From Clostridia bacterium (GTDB lineage Bacteria; Bacillota; Clostridia; Christensenellales; Borkfalkiaceae): a stretch of 39,337 nt of DNA. Numbering within the stretch: position 1 is the stretch's first letter; every line of letters begins with the position of its first letter. The stretch is taken from the NCBI GenBank assembly GCA_900769545.1, contig CAAGGZ010000108.1:1-39337 (forward strand), given 5' to 3'. Under the pieces are notes generated by a model. The model was not told where the DNA came from, did no database searches, and was given only the letters and a program-made list of their open reading frames with translations. Shown in pieces: positions 18,121-27,100 of the stretch. The translations under genes and the position numbers were made by a program.

Positions 18121-18153
18121 AGGCGAATTCGGTTTTTTAGCGCGAATTCGCCT
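18121..18153 (-). promoter_or_regulatory. Intra-operon stem-loop after the binding-protein gene
   Basis: AGGCGAATTCG (18121-18131) and CGAATTCGCCT (18143-18153) form a perfect 11-bp stem in the gap between the binding protein and the permeases. In the transcribed direction a modestly U-rich run follows. Stem-loops at this position commonly stabilise the upstream message or cause partial termination, so that binding protein exceeds permease. Confidence 0.75.
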
Positions 18154-18178
18154 TCTTTGTTCTACGTTATTTTACTTA

Positions 18179-19960
18179 TTAAAGGTTGCTGGTTGCGGGA
18201 TTCTTCCAGAAATCGGTAGGCCATGCGTTGTCTGCAATCATCTTATCTCTATCCGTTTCCACTGCGGTTTCCCATCTTGCCGCAAATGCCTGAACGGTCA
18301 AAACTTGGTCATCTGCAAGACCTTCCATCAGAAGGTTACGCCAGTATTCTTTCATAACCTTTTGCGTAGCCGTATAACCGTTTGCATATCTAACGCCCCA
18401 GCTCAAGAAGGGGTTCGCGTCAACGTCGCCGCTAAATTTAATCGTCTTGTTGCTTTCTTCAAAGAACGCTTTCCATTCCTGAGGAATCACAACGAGGTCG
18501 TTCTTAACCGAGGAAAGTCCCTTAGGAACTTCACCAGCCGCCGCCAAGCCTTTATAATAAACGGTCTGACCGTAAGGAGACATAACGAACTTGATAAAGT
18601 CTTTGTTCAATTCATTCTGCGCGCTGTCGCCAACGTGGTTGATAACGGACAAGAACCCGCCGTTACCGCCGATGTCACGGGTAATCGTACCCGATTCAAC
18701 GATTTTTTCGCCTTTCTTGTCGCCCTTTGTGTACGTACCCGTTACCATCTGAGGATAATCGAAATAGCCCAAGCTAAAGCTATCCGTTTCTGCCTTTTCA
18801 TAGTTGATACCAAAGCCCTGGTAGTCCAAAAGGATTTGAGGAGAGCTCATACCGTCGCTCTGCGTTTCGAACTGGTCTCTAAGCGCGGAGAATTCCGTCG
18901 AAGAAACGTTCTTAATCAAGTGCCCTTTCATCTTTGCAAGCTGGCTGACAAAATCAAGGTATACTTCGCTGGTATAACCAACGTAGCCTTCGCCGAAATT
19001 GCACTCTTTATCAAACAAAATGTTAAGGAGTTTTGCAAACTTAACGCCATAGGTTGCGTTTGCTTCGGGAACGGTTGCTTTCTTGTCATAATCTTCCCAA
19101 ACGGAACCTACTTCCCCTGCCATAATATATTTATAGAACTGACGGTAGTAGTAGTCGCCGTATACACGGAGAAGCCAAGTAAACTGTAAGGAATCGATAC
19201 TTGCGTCGCAAAGGGTGATACCCAAAGGATTGGTATAACCTGCTTCTTCCATCTTTTCGCAAAGAAGAATCAAGTCGTTCCATTCGATAGGATACCCTGC
19301 TTCGCCGTCTGCATTCACATAGCCTTTTTCAGCAGCCGCTTCCAATGCAACGTCGTTTATAAACCAGCACGTCTGCATAACTTCGGAGTTAAGAATGTAG
19401 CTTTCACCGCTGTTGTCCGCTTCCTTCGTCTTATATGCCGCGGACTGCAACACACTCGACCACTGAACGTCCTTACCGCAATAAGGATTGTAGGAAGAAA
19501 CGCTCGAATACATATCGATACAGTGCTTTCTCGTCGAACCGTAACCAAGGTTACCTTCCACGATGTCCCAATCGGTGTTGATATTGGTAAGTTCGCTGTT
19601 CAATCTTTGCGTATAAGTAGAGCCAGAAAGCGTTGCGTCAACGTCTACGATAACGCCGTTACCCTGCAATCTTTCATATTCATTTGCAAGCGCTTCCCAA
19701 CCGGGCTGCGTGCCTTCAAAGTCCAAACGCACGTCGATTTTACCCGAATACTGTCTGATTTGCGAAGCGTCAGGCAAATACGTTGTATTAAAGCCTTCGC
19801 CAAGCTCTGCCGCCGTTAAGGGCTTCGCCGTAATCATACCGCTGTTGCCGCCACTGTTGCCGCTTTCGCTAGTTTCGCCACCACCGCAAGCCGCTACGCT
19901 GAAAATCGTGGAACAACACATTGCAAGCGCCATCAATTTCTTAAAAATTTTTTTATTCAT
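18179..19960 (-). CDS. Sugar-binding lipoprotein of an ABC transporter (family 1)
   Basis: This is a 593-residue extracellular solute-binding protein. A signal peptide ends in the lipobox SVAAC (Cys25), followed by a Gly/Ser-rich linker. The mature part begins with the family-typical GKIDVRLDFEGTQPGWEALA region and continues through segments such as YPIEWNDLILLCEKMEEAGYTNPLGI and LDYQGFGINYEK. The C-terminal half carries SVINHVGDSAQNELNKDFIKF, where family 1 proteins cover the ligand. It is longer than the usual 420-450 residues. The start at 19960 has AGGAGG at ideal spacing. It is the first gene of a seven-gene run, expressed from the promoter at 20034-20062 and divergent from an AraC-type regulator. 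Confidence 0.92.
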   Translation of the reverse strand: MNKKIFKKLMALAMCCSTIFSVAACGGGETSESGNSGGNSGMITAKPLTAAELGEGFNTTYLPDASQIRQYSGKIDVRLDFEGTQPGWEALANEYERLQGNGVIVDVDATLSGSTYTQRLNSELTNINTDWDIVEGNLGYGSTRKHCIDMYSSVSSYNPYCGKDVQWSSVLQSAAYKTKEADNSGESYILNSEVMQTCWFINDVALEAAAEKGYVNADGEAGYPIEWNDLILLCEKMEEAGYTNPLGITLCDASIDSLQFTWLLRVYGDYYYRQFYKYIMAGEVGSVWEDYDKKATVPEANATYGVKFAKLLNILFDKECNFGEGYVGYTSEVYLDFVSQLAKMKGHLIKNVSSTEFSALRDQFETQSDGMSSPQILLDYQGFGINYEKAETDSFSLGYFDYPQMVTGTYTKGDKKGEKIVESGTITRDIGGNGGFLSVINHVGDSAQNELNKDFIKFVMSPYGQTVYYKGLAAAGEVPKGLSSVKNDLVVIPQEWKAFFEESNKTIKFSGDVDANPFLSWGVRYANGYTATQKVMKEYWRNLLMEGLADDQVLTVQAFAARWETAVETDRDKMIADNAWPTDFWKNPATSNL

Positions 19961-20033
19961 AAATTCCTCCTGAAACCATTTCGTTTTATAAAAATATAAA
20001 TATACGAAAAGTCTCTCATTTTCTTCTATATAT

Positions 20034-20062
20034 ATTGTATATGAAAAAAGCCGTTTTGTCAA
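20034..20062 (-). promoter_or_regulatory. Main promoter of the transport operon
   Basis: On the minus strand, TTGACA (20057-20062), a 17-bp spacer and TACAAT (20034-20039) are present, leaving a leader of about 65 nt before the binding-protein start at 19960. It lies within the intergenic space shared with the AraC-type gene, where that regulator probably binds. Confidence 0.85.
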
Positions 20063-20135
20063 TAGTAAATTTTATCACATCCATTGCAATTCTTGTCATA
20101 AATAAAGATTGACTGTCATATTTTTCGTTATTGTA

Positions 20136-20164
20136 TTGACAAATTTTAGTTTTTATGTTAAAAT
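20136..20164 (+). promoter_or_regulatory. Promoter of the AraC-type gene, placed for a leaderless mRNA
   Basis: TTGACA (20136-20141), a 17-bp spacer and TAAAAT (20159-20164) are present. The expected transcription start, about 7 bases on, coincides with the ATG at 20171. No Shine-Dalgarno sequence precedes either nearby ATG (20165 or 20171). Confidence 0.75.
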
Positions 20165-20170
20165 ATGCGT

Positions 20171-20965
20171 ATGGAAAAAACAACGCAACGGGCAACGCCC
20201 TTTTACGAACATTTCGCAGACGATCCTTTCTATCTCTTTTTGAGTAAGGAAACTTTCTTGTTTGACGAGCCGCATTACCACGAGAGTATCGAGCTCACGT
20301 ACATCATCCGCGGCAAAACAACGGTACATTTGAACGGCTCCGCCCACGATTTGTCGGAAGGAGACATTTTCCTGTGCAACAAACAGCACGTACATTTTTA
20401 CGAAAATTACGACCATGATAAGCTCGCCTTTTGTGTGGTGCTCAGTAATAAATACACGCACGATTTCAGAGAGGTGCATAAAAATACGGTCTTTCCCTCT
20501 TTTTTGACCAATCGAGAGCATAACGCGCAAATTTATGCGCTTTTGTTGGAGTGGTTTGATTTCAAAGACAGGACGTTTTTATCCGATTGCGCTTACGCCA
20601 ATCTTTTGTTGGATAAAATTGTGAAGCTGTACGGTTTTGCTACCGAGCCTTTCGACCCTACCAATACTACCGCGGTACAATTCATAAATTATATCACGGA
20701 CAATTACAACCAAAATATCTCGTTGGAATCTGCGGCGAAACATTTTGGATATTCAAAGGAACATTTTTCCAAAAAGTTCAAACAGACCGTCGGAAAGAAT
20801 TTCCTTTCTTTCTTGAACACCATTCGCTTACAAAAAGCCATTGAACTGATAAACGATACCGAACAAAAACGGACATTCAATGAAATTTGTTCTATGTGCG
20901 GTTTCAACAACCCCTCGTCTCTATACAGACATTTAAGAAAAAATACTCCTGAAAACAACGAATAA
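20171..20965 (+). CDS. AraC-family transcriptional regulator
   Basis: This 264-residue DNA-binding protein has an N-terminal cupin-type sensor domain (HYHESIELTYIIRGKTTVHL, followed by LSEGDIFL) that should bind a sugar or related ligand. The C-terminal AraC/XylS domain has two helix-turn-helix units: ISLESAAKHFGYSKEHFSKK and FNEICSMCGFNNPSSLYRHL. The gene is divergent from the transport operon and is its probable local regulator. Start choice: ATG 20165 lies directly on the -10 box, so 20171 is preferred. No ribosome binding site is visible, implying leaderless translation or a missed upstream promoter. A terminator follows at 20971. Confidence 0.9.
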   Translation: MEKTTQRATPFYEHFADDPFYLFLSKETFLFDEPHYHESIELTYIIRGKTTVHLNGSAHDLSEGDIFLCNKQHVHFYENYDHDKLAFCVVLSNKYTHDFREVHKNTVFPSFLTNREHNAQIYALLLEWFDFKDRTFLSDCAYANLLLDKIVKLYGFATEPFDPTNTTAVQFINYITDNYNQNISLESAAKHFGYSKEHFSKKFKQTVGKNFLSFLNTIRLQKAIELINDTEQKRTFNEICSMCGFNNPSSLYRHLRKNTPENNE

Positions 20966-20970
20966 AACAC

Positions 20971-21005
20971 AACGGCTTGCAAAATATATGCAAGCCGTTT
21001 TTTTG
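20971..21005 (+). terminator. Intrinsic terminator of the AraC-type gene
   Basis: AACGGCTTGCA and TGCAAGCCGTT form a perfect stem with an AT loop, followed by seven T residues. Confidence 0.88.
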
Positions 21006-21022
21006 TTTCTTTATGAAAAATA

Positions 21023-21052
21023 TGCGACCGCAAAAATGCGGTCGCATACATT
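21023..21052. terminator. Terminator of the giant-protein transcript
   Basis: TGCGACCGCA-AAAA-TGCGGTCGCA (21023-21046) is a perfect 10-bp stem with T-rich sequence beyond it in both directions. It lies eight bases past the end of the 39-residue peptide gene and would end that minus-strand transcript. Confidence 0.8.
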
Positions 21053-21054
21053 TT

Positions 21055-21174
21055 TTAACCCCAGTTTTCAGGGAAATCAGGCATTTCTTCAACGTTATCG
21101 TTGTTGGAAGTTCTGACAACGTCTTCTTCTAAGAAGAAAACCACTTCCAATTCTAAATTCTGATATGTTTTCAT
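21055..21174 (-). CDS. 39-residue peptide gene downstream of the giant surface protein
   Basis: A short gene encodes a 39-residue peptide starting MKTYQNLELEVVFFLEEDVV and ending MPDFPENWG. It has a clear AAGGAGA site a few bases before its ATG. It begins only 15 bases after the stop of the 2198-residue protein gene and ends just before a terminator, so the two share a transcript. The peptide is acidic, with no signal sequence or membrane helix. The layout (Lys-x-Tyr start, Glu-Val-Val core, Glu-Asp-Val-Val then Thr-Ser, acidic variable tail) resembles small hypothetical proteins I associate with gut Clostridia. No function is known to me. A modified or exported peptide is possible but unproven. 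Confidence 0.7.
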   Translation of the reverse strand: MKTYQNLELEVVFFLEEDVVRTSNNDNVEEMPDFPENWG

Positions 21175-21188
21175 GATATTTCTCCTTT

Positions 21189-24100
21189 TTAGTTAATACA
21201 AATAACTGCCTGACCAGGCGCAAGCGTTACGCTGCCCGATACTGCTTGATAAGGCGCTTCCGCCGTACCAACGCCGTAGCCTACGAGATAGCACTGACTG
21301 CCGCTTGCCGTTACCGTAACCGAGGACGACATTTTATCTTCGTCTGCGTTTACGTACATAGTAGCCGTATTCGTGCCATTGGAAAGAGTTGTCGTCAAAA
21401 GGTCTCCGCTTACCGATCTCGTCTTCCAATCGTAGCCGTCCAAGAGACCTTGGATAAGCTCGAACTGATAACCAGCCGTCTTCGCCGCATTGTAGTAGCT
21501 ACCCGAAGCATTGTTACCCACACCGTTACCGTAGCCGTTTCCGTCGTAGCCCACCATCGAAGCGGCAAGCTCACCGCTAATCGGGAAGTAACAGAACCAA
21601 GAATATCCTGCTACGTCATGCGCTGCTGCATACAACAAGGACATATACAAGTCTTGTTCGGAAAGCGTACCGTCATTCTGCGTATGCGACGTGATTGCCT
21701 GATAGAAATCATACTTGCCGCCCAAATTGCTGCTGCCGTATACTGCGTCGAACGAGTTTTCATAACGGTTTGTAAGCGAGTAGAAAGGATAATCCATTGC
21801 GTGCTGCGTATAAATGTCTACGTAGAGATATTTATTATCAACACCCTCGATTGCAAGCCAATCCTTGTAATAGTTTTGAAGCGTGCTACCCGTATATACC
21901 TTGTCACTACCAGAAGACTGGAACAAACATGCAAGATAGAAAGGATCTTCAACGCCGAGCGCTTCACACGCGTCATCCAATGCGCTGATTGTATAGCTCA
22001 TCGCGTCTAAATATTCAGCGTAAGGTTCGTCGTCGAGCGAGAAACCGTAGAACGCAGGGTGCGTTACGTATTCTGCAAAGCCGTTACGGCTGTTGATTGC
22101 CGCTGTTACTTGCGCTTTACTCTGTGCGCACGTATTCTTATGATCAGAATCACTGAAAGAAAGATCATAGAATACTTCGTCACAAACGAGCACTTTCATA
22201 CCCATCGACCATGCGGTATCCATGATATATCTCATTCTGCTTGCTTCCCACGTTTCGTCTGCTTTATAAGAGCCGTTGGTATCGTATGCAAGCAAGATGA
22301 TGTTGTTGCCCATATCCTTCAATCTCTGCGCGTGCGCAGGGAATTCCGCAGGCGACGTCCAATCGGTTGCTAACGCACCGTTCGGAGACCAACCGGTTTC
22401 CTTATTGTAATATACGAAATACTTCTTATCCGAAGAATCATAGTAGCAGCCTTCTGTCGAAATACCCATCGTGCTCATCTGCGAGGAACTGAACTTATAC
22501 AAGCCGTCCAACATAGATTTATAGCTGAATACAGGTTTCACTTCAGGCGTTGCCACTACGTTACTCGTTGCGCTGTTATGCGACTCGTAGAACGAATGCG
22601 CCGTAACCGTGATATTGTGGTTACCAACCACTTCTGCTTCATAGGTATACGCGTCAACCCCTTCCGATTCGATTACAATACGTTCACGATAATCATTGTC
22701 ATCGTGTACGATATAGTAATCCGCACCGCTAACGGGCGCCCACGTTACCGTGTAACCCAAGCCTCTCGACAATACGGGAACCGTCAAAGTCACGTTGCCT
22801 GTATTATTCGCCTTGAGTTCCGCCGCCGTCTTAATGCTGTTCAATTCTTCCACTACTTCATTGTAATCGTCAATATAGTCTGCAACCGTTTCGCTATCGT
22901 TAATCAACGCAATGATGTCATAGTCGTTGATAAATTGAACAACATACGTCTTATGTTCGGGCGTATATGCTTCGCTGTCAAGATAGCTCTGCAAAATTGC
23001 AAGGTGCTGTTTCTTTATCAATTCATCGCTGTTGGAAACAGCCGAAAGCGTGAAGTTGAACTGCAAACCGTTCGAGTTGAATTTATAACTGCTAAGGTCG
23101 TACAATACGCCGTCAACCATAATCTGCGCATCATAGCCCATAACAACACGCGTGCCGTTGATAAGCGCCGTCTTTACGCCGTTGTTTACGGTAATCGTGA
23201 TCGTGGAGCCGTTCGAGCTGGACGTTACGGTATAATCGCCAAGCGAGCCGTCCGTCTTGCTTACGCTTAAACCGCTGCCAATAGTAATGTCTGCAACGCT
23301 GTTAATATAGTCAACGTCTGCGGCAAGCGCTTCGCCTGCGTTCTTTGCGGACGTTGCAACGTTGTAAATGCTTCTTGCGTTGCTGTCGCTATATTCCGTA
23401 TAGATATACCCTGCGCCCGTCGTATAGTTAATCTTCATATAACCGCGAGCCGAGAAGGAACGGGTATACTGGTCTGCGCTGAGGTTGGTAAATGCCGCAG
23501 AATACGTTCTGTTTGCAACGTTCCATTCCGTCGTCTTTACCGCTACGTAATAACCTGCCCCCAAATCGTGCGTGAGGTCTCTATTCGAAAGATAGCTGGT
23601 AGGACAAAGAATGGTACCGATTTCGGCAATCAAGCCAAGGCTTACGCCTGCTTCATATGTTGCCTGATCTACGTCTACCAAGAAACGGATACCGCTGGGG
23701 CTTGCCTTACGAACTGCCGCGCCGTCTCGCATTGCAAAACCAATCCATACGGGATAGAGCGTTGTATTGCCCGTCAACACCAATTCATACCCTGCAGGAT
23801 AAAGCGTTTCAAAAGTGCTTGCATTCGTCGTCCAACCTACGAACACGTTGCCTGCCATATCATATTCCGCAGGATTAAGCGCGGGAAGCACGTAGGAATC
23901 CGTCAAGATTTCGTGAGCAATGCTTGCGCCGTCCTGTAAAATGAGTTTGTACGCCGTAGCGTCCATATCTCTTTCGGGGTCGCTGACAATAACCTGACCG
24001 CCTGCCTGTTCTTTAAAGAATGCAATGGTATTCATATAAGACGAATAGGAAGAGAAATTACCGTGTTCATCGTGCGTATTCGTCAAATCATACTGCGCCT

Positions 24101-27100
24101 TTATCAATTCATTGCCATCAATCGAGACATACGTCAATACCGTGTCTGCATCCATCAATTTATAACCGATGGTTATGTGATAGGTCTGTCCTGCTACAAA
24201 ATACGTGCCATTGATAGAAGGAGCATCCAAATTACCATAGCCGTCAGCACCCTTATCGCAACCAGAGAAGAACTGTACGCATTGCGAATTGGAAATTCCG
24301 TCCGTGTCATTACCACGAAGGAGGTAGAAACGCCAGCCAAAGCAAGCCTTCACGCTGTTATAGCCCTCTGTACCAAACATAACGGCAAACGTCTCATACC
24401 AAGTTGCTGTTGTATATTTAAAATCAAACGAAAGCGTAAACGAATTGGAATCAACATAACCGTAATGATAATCGGCTTCCGTACCGCCCGTATTCACCAA
24501 CGTTTCAATACCGTCTTGGAATACACTCGTCTTACCATAACCTACTTTATACAAATCAGACAAGATATAGTTATCTTCAAAGTCATTAGGCGTGGTGGAT
24601 TCGCTCGTAATCGTGAACGCAGTTTCACCGCCTGCCGCATAAACAGCCGTGTACTCAACGTCTACCGTGTAGCAGCTTGCTTCGCCCGTGGGATTCTGCC
24701 AGAATGCGTAAGAAGGAATTTCACAACCTTCCTTAATTACGATGGTCATAGAATCGGACAACGTCGTTGTCAAACCAAGACCTGCTCTCGTAAACTTATT
24801 GATAGCCATTTCCGTAACGCCAAGCTCTCTAAGCGTTACACCATTGATGGTGATATAGTCAAGCGTATTGAACTTTTCTAAGTACGATACGTCCAAGCCG
24901 AGGTTCCAGCTACCCTCTACGCATTCGGGATAATCGCTCGTCGTAGGATTGATAATCAAAATATTGGAATTGTTATCGATACGACGCAATTCTTTAATAC
25001 CTGTCGTACCCAAAACGGTGGGTTTTACCGTGTAAACTGCGTTTACAGTAACGTTTCCGTTATACGTTACGTTTTCCCATTTGCCCGTATAGCCTTCCTT
25101 TTCGGGAACGTCGGGAAGGTTGAAGCCTTGAGAAGCTACATAAGAAATGGTTTCTACCGTTACGCCGTCTGCAACGAAAGTTGCCTTATACTGTCTTTCC
25201 CACGCGCCGTTAGCATTGCCAACGTTTACAAACGTCATTTCTTCCGTCGTTACGTAGTAAGCTTCCACGCCTTCCGTGATATACGCATACGAGGGGAACT
25301 GCGCGCCTGCTTTAATCGTTACTTTCTGCGCGCCGTCCAATGCGCCCTCTGCGCCTGCAATACGAATTGCAAAGCAGTCTGCCACCCAAAGGTTGATTTT
25401 CGGAGCTTCCACAGGGTTGCCGTGCGTATTCATACGGGAACGAAGCGTATAACCGTCTACGACAATTTTATCGTAAAGGTTCAGCACGGAAATTTGCGCT
25501 TCCGTCGTTGCTACGTTGTACGTCGTACTTGCATTGGGATAATCTTTTTCCGACAATTGGAACATCATCCAGTTGTCTTGATCGTTTCTTGCATACGTTA
25601 CGCTCTTGACATACGTATCGTATTCGCCTGCTTTCAACGTTGCCGTGAACGTTGCTTCCAACGTAATGTTTTCGGTTACGGGCGTAGAGAAACTGTACGC
25701 CGCGCCGTTCAACTGCCATTCCTTGAATGCATACGTATACATTGCGTCCTCTTTCGTAGGCGCAGCAGGTACAGACGCACATTCACCCGAAGTGATTTCC
25801 TGTGTTTGATACGTTGCTCCGTCCACAGTAAAGGTTACGGTATACGTCTTTATGCCTTCGTCTACTGCCCACGTACCGTCGCTACCCTTTACAAAGGTAA
25901 TATCTTCCGTTGTTATGTAGACTTCGTTTGCGCCCGAATAGAGAGCGTTATAGGTCGGGAATTTACAGCCTGCCAAAATCGTGATTTTCGTTGCCGTATT
26001 GTTGCCGGGACGGAACGTAAAGTATCCGTAATTACCCCATACGTTAAGGAACGCTTCGCCAGGGCTACTCAATGCAACGTCATCAATCAAAATATGGGAA
26101 AGGAAATTCGCGCTCTTCGCAAAGCTCAACGCTGTCTTTGCCGTACCTGCATAGGTTCCAGGAGCGTTCGCATAATCGCTGCCTTCCAATGCAATACCTG
26201 CAAATGCGTCGGAGCTGCTACCGAACATCGTTGCCATCGTAACGCTCGTTTCGATTTCTTCAACGTGTTCGCCCCACGCGCCGTCCAAATAATCCCATTG
26301 AATATCTTTGGTTACTTCATATTTAATATTCGTGGAAGTATCCACTACGTAGAAACCTTTCTTAATGGTAATCGTCTGATGGTTATCCGCCGCCGTACCG
26401 CTACCGCTAGGATATGCGCTGGGTATTTGAAGTTTAATAGCGTTCCCCAATTCCTGAGGAGTCAAGAATGCAAGGATGGGAGCATATTTACTGCCGCTTG
26501 CAATATTGCCCTGCGTTGCGCCGTAAGCTCCATTATCACCTGCGTTAATATCGTAAAGGTTTTCGCCGTTCAATTCAATGTAGGACATTTGTACGGCACC
26601 ACCCTGCAAAGAGGAATCGGCAACGCCCTTCCATTCTTTTTCATTGATAGAGTAAGCATCCGTCGAGTCGTACTGCTCCGTCCAATACTGCGTATTATTG
26701 GTATGTAAATAATAGAGCATTGTACCGTTCGAAGACGTATAATCCTGCACAAGCAACTTAAAGGAATCGGAAATATCCACTGCGGAAGCTACTTTTATGA
26801 AAGAGCTACCCGATTTAACATATTCCACGTCTTTAGAAACGTAATAGAACGTACCATCATCAGCCAACCAGCCCGTACCTTTAGCAACTTTAAAGGAAGA
26901 AACGTTGGAAATATAACCCGTAGGAATCCACGTCTGCATATAGCAGCCGCCAACGCCAGCGTCATAAGCCGCATTCCATACAAAGATAGGTGCATAAACG
27001 CCTTTATTTCCCGAAATCGTACCGTGACCGGAGCCGTAGGTAATATCGGTGATTTCCCCTGCATCCAATGCTGCATGCGCTTCTTTATTCCAATCTCTAA

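Noticed and set aside
25128..26708. A 526-codon open frame on the plus strand
   Set aside because: It is antisense to the giant secreted protein gene, has an Arg/Cys/Tyr-rich shadow composition and lacks start signals.
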